Assembly (NCBI GenBank): GCA_036015235.1 | Contig: CP107926.1 | Location: forward strand, 3,228,001-3,292,000 | DNA length: 64,000 nt | Source: Streptomyces sp. NBC_00433 | GTDB lineage: Bacteria > Actinomycetota > Actinomycetes > Streptomycetales > Streptomycetaceae | Reading direction: 5' to 3' | Shown: positions 41,449 to 50,399 of the stretch, piece by piece | How the letters are laid out: every line of letters starts with the position of its first letter | Numbering within the stretch: position 1 is the first letter of the stretch | Position numbers and translations under genes: made by a program | The notes under the pieces: generated by a model | The model's database searches: none | Told to the model about the DNA's origin: nothing | The model's input: the letters and a program-made list of their open reading frames with translations, nothing else

Positions 41449-42767
41449 CGTCCCTCGTAGAGCCAGTCGCGGTATTCGCGGTCGGGCCAGTTGGCGCGCT
41501 GCCAGGCCCACCGCTGGCCGCTGTTGAGGTTCGGCTCCGCGACGACCAGCCGGTCGCCGATCCAACTGCGCAGCTCCACCACCCGCTTGTCGAAGTCCTC
41601 GACGGTCTCGGTGGCCAGCAGGATCGCGCCGAGCATGTCGGCGGAGGCGGAGAACTTCGTGGACAGCGTGGCGCCCGGCGGCACGTACGTCTGGGCGAAT
41701 TCCACGTTGGGCTCGGCGATCAGCTCGTCCGGGCTGGGGTAGCTGATCACCGTCCCCGCGCTGCCGTAGAAGCCGACGCAGCCGATGACGTCGGGAGTGA
41801 CGACGACCTTCAGCTCGGGGCGGCGGCCCAGCGCGCACAGCAGGGCGGCCTCGGCGAGGTCCACGTTGAACTTCGCGAGCACCTGCTCCTGGGTGAGCGC
41901 TCCACCGCGGCGGGCGGCGCACTCGCTGAAGACGATGCGGCCGGTGCCGGGCTCACGGAAGAGCTCCATGTGGAAGACGCTGTCGCGCAGGCCGAGCGCC
42001 TCGATGGCCGCGCGCACCACGGGCTCGGCGCTCGCGTAGGCCTCGGCCTCCTGCGTGGGGTCCAGGCGGCGCAGCGAGATCGGCACCTGCCCGGTGACGG
42101 CTTCGAGGCAGGGCTCGGTGTAGGCGCCGAGGCCGAAGAAGATGACCTCGCCGCCGAAGACGATGCCTTCGGCCATCCACTCGTCACCCTCGACGAACTC
42201 CTCCAGCAGGAAGGTCCGGTTGGTCTCCTTCTGCTCGCGGAAGGCGCGGCTGGCGTCTTCGAGGTCCTTGCGGGAGGAGACCACACTGGTGGAGGTGGTG
42301 CCGCCGCCGGCGATGGGCTTGAGGACGGCGCGCTCGAAGTCGAAGGCGACGTCGGAGACATCGAAGACGTCAGGAACGACGACGGCCCGCGTGACCGGGA
42401 CGCCGGCGTCTCGGAGGCGGGCCTTCTGGAGGGACTTGTCGCGGAAGTGCAGGGCGGTGACCGGGTCTATGGTCCGACAGCCGAGGGCGCGGGCCAGGAC
42501 GGCGGTGGTCACGGCGGCGTATTCCCAGGTGGTCTGCACCGCGTCGAACTTCAGGTCGCCCAGGCCCTCGCGGTACAGGGCGCCGAGTATGTCCTCGACG
42601 TTGGTCACGTCGTCGACCCGTATGAGCCGGCCGCCGGTGGGGAGCCGCACCCGACCCGAGTCGTACGAGCCGGAGTTGGCGATCACGACGGCATCGACCT
42701 GATGGCGCTCGCAGGCCCTCAGCACATACTGGTCGGCCCCGACTAACAGGACACTCGGCCTACTCAT
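41445..42767 (-). CDS. ATP-grasp ligase (L-amino acid ligase / carboxylate-amine ligase type)
   Basis: A 440-residue ATP-grasp enzyme. An N-terminal Rossmann-like region (VLLVGADQYVLRACERHQVDAVVI) is followed by the ATP-binding block (VLKPIAGGGTTSTSVV, FLLEEFVEGDEW) and the metal/substrate block FSECAARRGGALTQ. The layout is that of L-amino acid ligases such as BacD, which form a peptide bond through an acyl phosphate. It starts the cluster on its upstream side and is coupled to the exporter. A TTA codon sits at 42744-42746, within the first ten codons. Joining the pathway acid or amino acid to a proteinogenic amino acid is the likely role. A TACACT hexamer (minus strand, 42823-42828) could be its -10 box. 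Confidence 0.82.
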   Translation of the reverse strand: MSRPSVLLVGADQYVLRACERHQVDAVVIANSGSYDSGRVRLPTGGRLIRVDDVTNVEDILGALYREGLGDLKFDAVQTTWEYAAVTTAVLARALGCRTIDPVTALHFRDKSLQKARLRDAGVPVTRAVVVPDVFDVSDVAFDFERAVLKPIAGGGTTSTSVVSSRKDLEDASRAFREQKETNRTFLLEEFVEGDEWMAEGIVFGGEVIFFGLGAYTEPCLEAVTGQVPISLRRLDPTQEAEAYASAEPVVRAAIEALGLRDSVFHMELFREPGTGRIVFSECAARRGGALTQEQVLAKFNVDLAEAALLCALGRRPELKVVVTPDVIGCVGFYGSAGTVISYPSPDELIAEPNVEFAQTYVPPGATLSTKFSASADMLGAILLATETVEDFDKRVVELRSWIGDRLVVAEPNLNSGQRWAWQRANWPDREYRDWLYEGR

Positions 42768-42861
42768 GTCGCTCTCCAAGCTCTCTGGGTGATCGTGACG
42801 CTCCGTGTGACAGAGCCCGCGTAGTGTAACAGGGACCGTATCCCGTCCCACAGGCCGCAGG

Positions 42862-44367
42862 CTATAGGCCTCTGGCGAGGTGGTAGTAGGCCTGGTTCCA
42901 GCGGATTTCCTTGGTGAATTGGCGGAGGTCGGTGTCGGCGTCGATCATGAGGAGTTCGGTGCCGAGGAGGTCGGCGAGGTCGGTGAGTTCTTCGGTGCCG
43001 ATCGCGGTGGACAGCACGGTGTGGTGGGGGCCGCCGGCGGTCAGCCATGCCTCGGTGGAGGTGCGCAGGTCGGGTTCGGGGCGCCAGACCGCGCGGGCGA
43101 CCGGGAGTGCGGGCAGGGGTTCGAGGGGGGCGACGATCTCGATGCGGTTGGCGACCAGGCGGAAGCGGTCGCCCATGTCGGCCAGCCCGACCACGACCGC
43201 CGGGCCGGGGGCTGCGTCGAAGACCAGCCGGACGGGGTCCTCGCGTCCGCCGATGCCCAGCGGGTGGATCTCGCAACTGGGCCGCCCGCCCGCGATGGTG
43301 GGGCAGACCTCCAGCATGTGGGCGCCCAGGATCAACTCGTTCCCCGGCGCGAGGTGGTAGGTGTAGTCCTCCATGAACGACGTGCCGCCCGGCAGCCCCG
43401 CGCCCATCGCCTTGACCGTGTGGACCAGGGTCGCGGTCTTCCAGTCGCCCTCGCCGCCGAAGCCGTAGCCGTCGGCCATCAGCCGCTGCACCGCCAGGCC
43501 CGGCAGCTGCCGCAGCCCGCCGAGGTCCTCGAAGTTGGTGGTGAACGCCCCGAAGCCGCCGCCGCCGAGGAACGCCCGAAGGCCCAGCTCGATCCGGGCG
43601 GCATAGCGCAGCGAGCCGTGCCGGTCCCCGCCCGATGCCAGCTCCGGTGCCAGGCGGTAGGTGCCCGCGTACTCCTCGACCAGGGCGCCCACCTCCGCCT
43701 CGGAGGCCGCGTCGACCGCCTCGACGAGGTCGTTGACGCCGTAGGTGTTGACCGACACCCCGAAGCGGAGCTGCGCCTCGACCTTGTCGCCCTCGGTGAC
43801 CGCGACATCGCGCATGTTGTCCCCGAAACGCGCCAGCCGCAGCCCGCGCAACGCCGCCCGCCCCAGCGCCGCCCGCATCCACGCATGGATCCGCGCCCCG
43901 ACCTGCGGATCCGAGACATGCCCCGCAACGGTCTTGCGGACCACCCCGACCCGGGACTGGACATACCCGAACTCCCGGTCGCCGTGCGCGGCCTGGTTGA
44001 GGTTCATGAAGTCCATGTCGATCGTCGACCACGGCAACTCGACATTGGCCTGCGTATGCAGGTGCAGCAGCGGCTTGCGCAGCAGATCCAGCCCACCGAT
44101 CCACATCTTCGCCGGCGAGAAGGTGTGCATCCACGCGATCAGCCCCACACACCCCTCATCGGCATTCGCCGCCAGCACCGTACCGGTGATCGCCGAGGCA
44201 TCGGTCAGCACCGGCTTCCACACCACCCGCACCGGACCACCCGCCAACCCCGCAAGCCGCCCCGCTATCTCCCGCGACTGCTCAGCCACCTGCGCCAACG
44301 TCTCCGGCCCGTACAAACCCTGACTACCCGTCAGGAACCACACCTCGGCAGTGGGAACGGCATTCAT
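42862..44367 (-). CDS. araA: L-arabinose isomerase
   Basis: A 501-residue enzyme closely matching AraA, which converts L-arabinose to L-ribulose: [80 protein letters not shown] and [11 protein letters not shown]. The catalytic Glu pair and metal His residues fall in these blocks. Its ATG overlaps the araD stop (ATGA 44364-44367). It ends the catabolic operon; the ligase gene of the biosynthetic cluster begins 94 bp further on in the same direction. The 5' part uses G/T-ending codons like araD and araB, while the 3' half shows normal Streptomyces C-ending usage. Confidence 0.95.
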   Translation of the reverse strand: MNAVPTAEVWFLTGSQGLYGPETLAQVAEQSREIAGRLAGLAGGPVRVVWKPVLTDASAITGTVLAANADEGCVGLIAWMHTFSPAKMWIGGLDLLRKPLLHLHTQANVELPWSTIDMDFMNLNQAAHGDREFGYVQSRVGVVRKTVAGHVSDPQVGARIHAWMRAALGRAALRGLRLARFGDNMRDVAVTEGDKVEAQLRFGVSVNTYGVNDLVEAVDAASEAEVGALVEEYAGTYRLAPELASGGDRHGSLRYAARIELGLRAFLGGGGFGAFTTNFEDLGGLRQLPGLAVQRLMADGYGFGGEGDWKTATLVHTVKAMGAGLPGGTSFMEDYTYHLAPGNELILGAHMLEVCPTIAGGRPSCEIHPLGIGGREDPVRLVFDAAPGPAVVVGLADMGDRFRLVANRIEIVAPLEPLPALPVARAVWRPEPDLRTSTEAWLTAGGPHHTVLSTAIGTEELTDLADLLGTELLMIDADTDLRQFTKEIRWNQAYYHLARGL

Positions 44368-45194
44368 GCACTGGCTCCTCGATCGATACCGGAAGACACA
44401 TCAGAAGCAGGGACAGGCTCGCCGGCGATGGGCGCGGGCGCCGCCTCGGAAACAGGCACGGGCACGGGTGCGGGGGCGGCCTCGGAAACGGATACAGGTG
44501 CGGGTGCGGGTGCGGGCTGGCCGTAGACGTTCTGGTAGCGGTCGTAGAGCCGGTCGATATCGGCCCCCGCGATCGGCACCGGCTCACCCAACTGCCGGGA
44601 GATGTGCACCGTCCGCGCCACGTCCTCGCACATCACCGCCGCCTTCACCGCCGCCCGCGCGTCCCCGCCCACGGTGAAGACCCCGTGGTTGCGCATCAGC
44701 ACCGCCGGCGAGCGATGCCCCCGCAGCGTCTCCACGATGCCCCGCCCGATCGAGTCGTCCCCGATCAACGCGAACGGCCCCACCGGGATCTCCGCCCCGA
44801 ACTCGTCCGCCATCGCCGTCAGAACACACGGCACCGCCTCACCACGCGCCGCCCACGCACACGCATACGTCGAATGGGTGTGCACCACACCCCCCACCTC
44901 CGGCATATGCCGATACACATACGCATGCGCCGCCGTGTCCGACGACGGCGCCAACCCACCACCCTCCACCACCCCACCGTCCAGATCACACACGATCATG
45001 TTCGACGGCGACAACCGCTCATAATCCACACCACTCGGCTTGATCACGAACAGATCCGCACCCGGCACCCGAGCCGACACATTCCCAGCCGTCCACACCA
45101 CCAACTGATACCGAACCAACTCCTGATGCAAATCACTGACCTGCGCCCGCAGACGCGCGACAGCGCCCGGCGACGCGGGAGAACTGCTGCTCAT
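44364..45194 (-). CDS. araD: L-ribulose-5-phosphate 4-epimerase with Ala/Pro-rich C-terminal tail
   Basis: A 276-residue class II aldolase-fold enzyme that turns L-ribulose-5-phosphate into D-xylulose-5-phosphate. Visible marks: [22 protein letters not shown], the zinc ligands in [14 protein letters not shown] VVHTHSTYA, and [11 protein letters not shown]. The family is normally about 230 residues; here a tail of some 45 residues with repeated VSEAAPAP units follows VYGQ. The start ATG 45192-45194 has GAGG upstream and follows a LacI-type operator in the 100-bp araB-araD gap, so araDA has its own regulated promoter. Confidence 0.93.
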   Translation of the reverse strand: MSSSSPASPGAVARLRAQVSDLHQELVRYQLVVWTAGNVSARVPGADLFVIKPSGVDYERLSPSNMIVCDLDGGVVEGGGLAPSSDTAAHAYVYRHMPEVGGVVHTHSTYACAWAARGEAVPCVLTAMADEFGAEIPVGPFALIGDDSIGRGIVETLRGHRSPAVLMRNHGVFTVGGDARAAVKAAVMCEDVARTVHISRQLGEPVPIAGADIDRLYDRYQNVYGQPAPAPAPVSVSEAAPAPVPVPVSEAAPAPIAGEPVPASDVSSGIDRGASA

Positions 45195-45222
45195 GGCGAA
45201 GAACCTCGGTCTCGTCTCTCAT

Positions 45223-45236
45223 AGTGAGCGCTAACA
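45223..45236. promoter_or_regulatory. LacI-type operator in the araB-araD gap
   Basis: AGTGAGCGCTAACA, the reverse complement of TGTTAGCGCTCACT, one base from the site at 18932. It lies about 30 bp upstream of the araD start, a position suited to repression. Confidence 0.85.
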
Positions 45237-45294
45237 ACAAGAGCGGCCGCCCGGAAGGAGCGATCACCGGCAACCACCCCCCGACGACCCCGCC

Positions 45295-46956
45295 TCACGC
45301 CGCCCGCGCAGTACGCAAGGCGCGGAGCCGGTGCATGACGTCATTGCCGCCACGGCCGAAATAGTCGTGCAGAGTCCGGTACTCGGCATAGAGCCCGTCG
45401 TAGGCGGCCGCCCGCTCCGGATCCGGGACATAAACGGCCCGCTCGATCCGCCCCATCGCCGCCGAAGCCGTACGAATGTCCGGATACACCCCCGCCGCGA
45501 CCGCCGCATGGATCGCAGCCCCCAACGCCGGCCCCTGCTCCGAGGCCAGCACATTCACCGGGCGGTTCAGCACATCACTGTAGGTCTGCATCAAAAAGGT
45601 GTTCTTCAGCAGCCCCCCGGCCGCGGTGAACTCCCCCACCGCCACCCCCGACCCCTCGAACGCCTCGATGATCGTACGCGTCCCGAACGCCGTCGCCTCG
45701 ACCAGCGCCCGATAGATGTCCTCCGGCCGGGTGTCCAACGTCAACCCCACGATCAAACCCGACAGATGGTGGTCGACCAGCACCGAACGATTCCCGCTGT
45801 GCCAGTCCAACGCCACCAGCCCATGCCCCCCCACCGGCTGCGACGCCGCCCTGCGCGTCAACAGCTCATGCACCGACACACCCTCACGCCGCGCCTCGGC
45901 CACATACCCGTGCGGCGCCGCCGTACGCACCGCCCACGCCAGGATGTCCCCCACCCCGCTCTGCCCCGCCTCATAACCCCACAACCCCGGCACCACACCG
46001 TCCCGCACCACCCCGCACATACCCGGCACCTCGGCCAGCACATCGGAATTCATGATGTGACACGTCGACGTCCCCATGATCGCCAACATGTGACCCGGCT
46101 CCAACGCCCGCGCCGCCGCACTCGTGACATGAGCATCCACATTGCCCACCGCCACGACCGTCCCCTCACGCAACCCCGTCAACGCCGCCGCCCGCGCACT
46201 CAACACCCCCGCGGGCGAACCCAACTGCGACAACGGAAAATCCAGCTTCTTCGTGAAATCCGCGAAATCCGGATGCAACGACGCAAGGAACTCCGCATCC
46301 GGATAAACACCGTCCTGATGAATCCCCTTGTAACCCGCCGTACACAGATTACGATTCTCCGCGCCCGTCAACTCCCACACGATCCAGTCGGCCGCCTCGA
46401 TCCACCGCTCAGCCGCCGCATAAACCCCCGGATCCTCCCGCAGCACCTGCAACGCCTTCGCGAACTGCCACTCACTGGAAATCTTCCCCCCATAACGAGC
46501 CAGCCACCCCTGCCCCGACCCCACAGCCGCCGCCACGATATCGTCCGCCTCCGGCTGCGCCGCATGATGCCGCCACAACTTCGCAAACGCATGCGCACGC
46601 CCCGCGAACTCCGCCACCTCACTCAACGGCGTACCATCCGCCAACACCGGCAACACCGTACAAGCAGTGAAATCCGTCGCGATCCCCACCACCTGCTCCG
46701 CCCGCACCCCCGCCGCCGCCAACGCCCGCGGCACCGCGAAACGCAACACATCACGCCAGTCCTGCGGCACCTGCAAAGCCCAATCCGGCGGCAACACCCC
46801 CCCACCACCAGGCAGCACACCCTCCACCACACCATGGGTGTACTCATGCACCGCACTACCCAACTCAGCCCCGTCCTCGACCGCGACAACCAACGCACGC
46901 CCGGACAAGGTCCCGAAATCCACACCCACGGTCACCGCGGGCGAATGGGTGGTCAT
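45295..46956 (-). CDS. araB: Ribulokinase
   Basis: A 553-residue FGGY-family kinase of the AraB subtype, phosphorylating L-ribulose. Marks: VGVDFGTLSGRALVV (ATP-binding phosphate 1, with the AraB-type TLSGR), ATDFTACTVLPV, ISSEWQFAKALQVL, AGYKGIHQDG, IMGTSTCHIM and GYEAGQSGVGDI. The ATG 46954-46956 has GGAG 9 nt upstream. It lies 87 bp downstream of the LacI-type regulator on the same strand, so the two may be cotranscribed. Its codon use is odd for the window: many GTG, TTG, GGT and CGT codons instead of GTC, CTG, GGC and CGC. Confidence 0.95.
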   Translation of the reverse strand: MTTHSPAVTVGVDFGTLSGRALVVAVEDGAELGSAVHEYTHGVVEGVLPGGGGVLPPDWALQVPQDWRDVLRFAVPRALAAAGVRAEQVVGIATDFTACTVLPVLADGTPLSEVAEFAGRAHAFAKLWRHHAAQPEADDIVAAAVGSGQGWLARYGGKISSEWQFAKALQVLREDPGVYAAAERWIEAADWIVWELTGAENRNLCTAGYKGIHQDGVYPDAEFLASLHPDFADFTKKLDFPLSQLGSPAGVLSARAAALTGLREGTVVAVGNVDAHVTSAAARALEPGHMLAIMGTSTCHIMNSDVLAEVPGMCGVVRDGVVPGLWGYEAGQSGVGDILAWAVRTAAPHGYVAEARREGVSVHELLTRRAASQPVGGHGLVALDWHSGNRSVLVDHHLSGLIVGLTLDTRPEDIYRALVEATAFGTRTIIEAFEGSGVAVGEFTAAGGLLKNTFLMQTYSDVLNRPVNVLASEQGPALGAAIHAAVAAGVYPDIRTASAAMGRIERAVYVPDPERAAAYDGLYAEYRTLHDYFGRGGNDVMHRLRALRTARAA

Positions 46957-47043
46957 ATGTGATCTCCAGATATGCAGGAGGTCCCGGCGACGCCCGTGGC
47001 GTGCCGGAACCTTCGTGCGGTCCGCCCCGCGGCGGACCGGGCT

Positions 47044-48099
47044 TCAGGACCCCGTGCTGCTGCGCCGGACGATCAGCCGGGGTTCGATCACCACGCGCTC
47101 ACCGTCACGGCTGGTCGAACCGGACTCCAACTGGGAGACGAGCAGGCGGATACTGGCTTGCCCGACCGCACCGAAGTCCTGCCGGACGGTCGTCAGCGGC
47201 GGGGCGAAGAACTCGGCCTCGGGGATGTCGTCGAACCCGGCGATCGCGACCTGCCCGGGTACCGACAGCCCGGCCTCGCGGAAGGCCCGCATCATCCCCA
47301 GCGCCATCTGGTCGTTGGCCACGAAGACCGCGGTGACCTCCGCGGACGTCCTGCGGGCCGAACCCGCCGCGACGCGCCCCGCCAGCTCCTGGCCGGCGCG
47401 GTAGCCCGACAGCGGCGTCCAGTCCCCCACCAGCGGCGGCGGCACCTCGGCGCCCGCCTCCGCCAGGGTGTCCCGCCATCCCTTGACCCGGGCCTCGGCC
47501 TCCAGCCAGTCCGGCGGTCCCGCGACATGCCACACCGTACGGTGCCCGGCTCCCAGCAGATGGCTGGTCGCCAGCCGCGCACCCAGCTCCTGGTCGACCG
47601 ACACACCCGCTATGGGCAGCGAGTGCCCGCCCTCGACGGTCACGACCGGGAAGGGCAGCCGCAGCTCGGCCAGCGCCACAACCGCCTCGCGGTGCGGCAC
47701 TATCACGACGATGCCCTCGACGCCCCAGTCGCTGAGGTGGTCGATGGCCTCCTCCAGCGCCTTCGCCGTGTACCGCCGCAAAGTGACCGCCGAGACCATG
47801 TAGCCCTCGTCGCGGGCGGCTTCCTCCAGCCCGAACAAGGTGCTGGCCGGGCCGAACAGCGTCGGATTGCACGCCACCACCCCCAGCGTCAGGGTGCGCC
47901 GGGTCACCAGCGCCCTGGCCGAGGAATTCCGCCGGTAGCCGAGCTGCTCGATGGCCCGCTGCACCTCGGCGCGCGTGGTGTCACGGACGTTGGGATGGTT
48001 GCTCAGGACACGCGAGACGGTCTGATGCGACACGCCTGCCAACTGGGCGACGTCCGCCATCGTGGGGGCCCGGCGGGGGTGGGCTCCTGTCTGCGACAT
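47044..48099 (-). CDS. LacI-family regulator, probable arabinose repressor (AraR-like)
   Basis: A 351-residue LacI/GalR repressor. The headpiece MADVAQLAGVSHQTVSRVLS with hinge GYRRNSSARALVTRR is followed by a sugar-binding core (LGVVACN, GIVVIVPH, VFVANDQMALGMMRAF, AGFDDIPEAEFFAPPLTTV). GGAG precedes the ATG. Operators of the LacI type lie upstream of itself, araD and the transporter, so it most likely represses them until L-arabinose or a derivative is present. A LacI-type AraR beside araBDA is also known in corynebacteria. Confidence 0.88.
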   Translation of the reverse strand: MSQTGAHPRRAPTMADVAQLAGVSHQTVSRVLSNHPNVRDTTRAEVQRAIEQLGYRRNSSARALVTRRTLTLGVVACNPTLFGPASTLFGLEEAARDEGYMVSAVTLRRYTAKALEEAIDHLSDWGVEGIVVIVPHREAVVALAELRLPFPVVTVEGGHSLPIAGVSVDQELGARLATSHLLGAGHRTVWHVAGPPDWLEAEARVKGWRDTLAEAGAEVPPPLVGDWTPLSGYRAGQELAGRVAAGSARRTSAEVTAVFVANDQMALGMMRAFREAGLSVPGQVAIAGFDDIPEAEFFAPPLTTVRQDFGAVGQASIRLLVSQLESGSTSRDGERVVIEPRLIVRRSSTGS

Positions 48100-48124
48100 G
48101 GGTCTCCGATCCGTGAACGACCAT

Positions 48125-48138
48125 TGTTAGCGCTCACA
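48125..48138. promoter_or_regulatory. LacI-type operator upstream of the regulator gene
   Basis: TGTTAGCGCTCACA, identical to the transporter operator at 18932. It lies 26 bp before the regulator start and implies autoregulation. Confidence 0.88.
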
Positions 48139-48214
48139 GCCCACTCAGTCAAGACCATCCACTCCGGGGGCACACCCTCCACCACCTGCCCGCGGGGCTC
48201 CGATCCCCTCCCCA

Positions 48215-48321
48215 CCACCCGCGCGCGGGCCGCCACAGACCGAGAGGGGCTGCCCGGTCCGCCCCGGACCACCGGCCGGTTGCGGGTTGCGCGCGCGGTC
48301 GTCCGCGCCAGGCGGTGCGCC
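48215..48321. repeat. REP-like GC-rich element
   Basis: The stretch contains GTCCGCCCCGGACCACCGGC and CGCGGGGAACGGGGCG, the same element as at 19.3-19.7 kb but in the opposite orientation. It occupies the 222-bp gap between the regulator operator and the DUF5954 gene. Confidence 0.6.
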
Positions 48322-49494
48322 TCACCGCGGGGAACGGGGCGACCGACCGTCCGTAGCCCCGCCGTCCCGCTTCCGGCGGGACTTCGCGGCGAGCCGCCTG
48401 GCCTCCTCATCCCGCCACAGCCGCGTCAACTCCATTGCGCGCGCGTCGGGTTCGCGCGGGTTCAACTCGTTGCCCTCCTCGTCGATGACGCCCTTCTCGC
48501 GCAACTGCCTGGTCTGGATCTCGACCGGCGGCTCGGGGTCGTAGTCCGAGGGGCGCGGCCGCTCGGGGCCGTCCGGGCCGATGCGGATCAGCCGCTCCAC
48601 CCGGGTCACCCGGAAGCGGTGGCCGTCGACGCTCACCGCGTTGCCGCGCCGCTCGTCCAGCCGGTCGGCGGCGGCCGCGTACTGCGCCCGCTTCTCCTCG
48701 CCGAGCCGCAGGTCGAACGGGCCCGACACCCGCAGCCAGCAGGCGAGCGCGTCGCGGGCGCCCTGTGGCGTGGAGAAGGTCGAACCGGGGTCGTGGAAGC
48801 CCCATTTCCCGTCCACCCGGTCGGAGACGAGGAAGGCCGCGGGCAGCAGCACACCGCCGGGATGGCGGCGGACGGCCCGCCGGGCGTCGTCGTTGATCCC
48901 GTCGGGCGCCCCCGCCATGACCGTCACCAGCGGCAGCAGGTCGAGCTTCAGGATGCCCTCGGACAGCCCGGTGCCGGTGTGCGGGTCCACCACGAAGCCC
49001 TTGGTGCGCGACCGCACCTGGTGGGCCTCGCCGGGCTCCGCCGGGTCGGGGTCGGAGGGGCGCGGCGGTTCGGGTCCGGCCCGGCCGGAGCGGATGAAGT
49101 GCGAGGCCCGCACGATCCTGAACCGCTCCCCCAGCACCCGGACTTCGTCCACGACCGCCCGGTCCATCCGCAGCGCCGCCGCCATCCACCTCCTCGTGCC
49201 CGCCGCGTCCCCCGCGTCCCCCGCGTCCTCGGCCTTCTCCGCCCGCCGCCGGAAGTGCGACCCGAGCGAATCGCGGGCGTGCTGCGGCCAGCAGGCCCCG
49301 GATCCCGACAGCTCCCAGCCCCCGGTCTCCAACTCCCGCGCCCAGAAGAACTCGGCGAGCCCGGCCCCGTGCAGCATCGGATACCGCTCCCTGGCCTGCC
49401 ACGCCTCCTGATCGGCGAAGGCCGCGATCGGCCCTTCCTGCTGCGTCATCCGTACCGTCAGATAGGCGGGGACGTCATCCTCGTAACCGCTCAT
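48322..49494 (-). CDS. DUF5954 family protein
   Basis: A 390-residue soluble protein of the Streptomyces family DUF5954; function unknown. The N-terminus reads MSGYEDDVPAYLTVRMTQQ-EGPIAAFADQEAW. It has an internal duplication: RFRIVRASHFIRSGRAGPEPPRPSD near the middle and RFRVTRVERLIRIGPDGPERPRPSD near the end share the same pattern, each following a hydrophobic block. No signal peptide or catalytic motif is seen. The ATG at 49492-49494 is preferred over upstream codons because the Arg/Pro-rich extension does not resemble the family. Confidence 0.72.
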   Translation of the reverse strand: MSGYEDDVPAYLTVRMTQQEGPIAAFADQEAWQARERYPMLHGAGLAEFFWARELETGGWELSGSGACWPQHARDSLGSHFRRRAEKAEDAGDAGDAAGTRRWMAAALRMDRAVVDEVRVLGERFRIVRASHFIRSGRAGPEPPRPSDPDPAEPGEAHQVRSRTKGFVVDPHTGTGLSEGILKLDLLPLVTVMAGAPDGINDDARRAVRRHPGGVLLPAAFLVSDRVDGKWGFHDPGSTFSTPQGARDALACWLRVSGPFDLRLGEEKRAQYAAAADRLDERRGNAVSVDGHRFRVTRVERLIRIGPDGPERPRPSDYDPEPPVEIQTRQLREKGVIDEEGNELNPREPDARAMELTRLWRDEEARRLAAKSRRKRDGGATDGRSPRSPR

Positions 49495-49703
49495 ACACAG
49501 ACTGTGCCCGACCGAGCGGTCTGGCGGGGCCATATTGCCCGACCCGGTCACACCGTCGACCGCGCCCCGAGGGCCACTTCCGCCCCGCGGCACCCGCCTC
49601 ACGGGGCCCCGCGCCACCCCTGCCAGGGTGTCTCAGCCCGCCGACTGCCCCTCGGTACGGGCCCGTACGCCGTCCCGCAGTTCCGCGATCGGCTCGTCGA
49701 TCC

Positions 49704-50333
49704 TCATGTGCGGTTGGCTCGCCGCCCGTTCGGCGGCGGGCCGCTGGAGGGGCGGGGTCGGGTGTCGAGCTCGGCGGCGCGCACCTGAAGGTCGCCCAGG
49801 GCTGCTTGGGCGAGGGGCGGGAAGGGTTCGTCGCCGTCCGCCTTCATCCAGCGCTCGGCGGCGATGGCGAAGGCGAGCATCGCCACTTCCGCGCCCAGTC
49901 GGGCGGTCAGCTCGTCCGTGCCGCGTTCGCGCAGGGCGGTACTGATCGACGCGGCGATGCGGGCGTGCTTGAGCAGTCCCCGCTCCTGCAGGTCGCTGTT
50001 GGCCGCGACCACCCGCCTGCGCTGGACGGCCTTGGCCCGCCGCTGCGGGGTCATGACCGGGTCGGTGGCCGCGAACGCCGCCCGCAGGCACTGCGCGAGC
50101 GTCGCGTCCGCGGCAGCGGCGCGGATGCCGTCGGCGAACAGGCCGGCCAGTACGTCCTCGCCGCCGAACAGGACCTCGCGCTTGTCGGTGAAGTGGCGGA
50201 AGAACGTGGCGCGGTTCAAGCCGGCGCGATCCGCGATCTGCGCGACGGTCGTCTCGTCGAACCCGTTCTCCACGAACAGGTCCAACGCCGCGCTCTCCAG
50301 GCGCTCACGTGCGTCCGGTGCCCATCTGCTCAC
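49704..50333 (-). CDS. TetR-family repressor
   Basis: A 209-residue TetR regulator. The helix-turn-helix block is LFVENGFDETTVAQIADRAG followed by LNRATFFRHFTDKREVLF. The C-terminal ligand domain is unassigned and ends in a Pro/Arg-rich tail. The GTG start (50331-50333) faces the divergent reductase gene. A perfect 21-bp palindrome lies between the two and almost certainly binds this protein, so it should repress itself and the reductase until an inducer appears. Confidence 0.85.
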   Translation of the reverse strand: MSRWAPDARERLESAALDLFVENGFDETTVAQIADRAGLNRATFFRHFTDKREVLFGGEDVLAGLFADGIRAAAADATLAQCLRAAFAATDPVMTPQRRAKAVQRRRVVAANSDLQERGLLKHARIAASISTALRERGTDELTARLGAEVAMLAFAIAAERWMKADGDEPFPPLAQAALGDLQVRAAELDTRPRPSSGPPPNGRRANRT

Positions 50334-50378
50334 CGTCGGAGTCTATGCGAAGCGACCAGGTCGCATCATCCCGCCGAA

Positions 50379-50399
50379 TCATGCGACTCAGTCGCATGA
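50379..50399. promoter_or_regulatory. Perfect 21-bp palindromic TetR operator
   Basis: The arms TCATGCGACT and AGTCGCATGA surround one central C. Two further half-sites (GGTCGCATCAT at about 50359 and GGGTCGCATCATT at about 50423) flank it. The site lies in the 162-bp divergent TetR/reductase promoter region. Confidence 0.8.

Noticed and set aside
42768-42861. Strong promoter for the ligase operon
   Set aside because: Only a TACACT hexamer is seen; no matching -35 box at the right distance, so it is mentioned but not listed as a feature.
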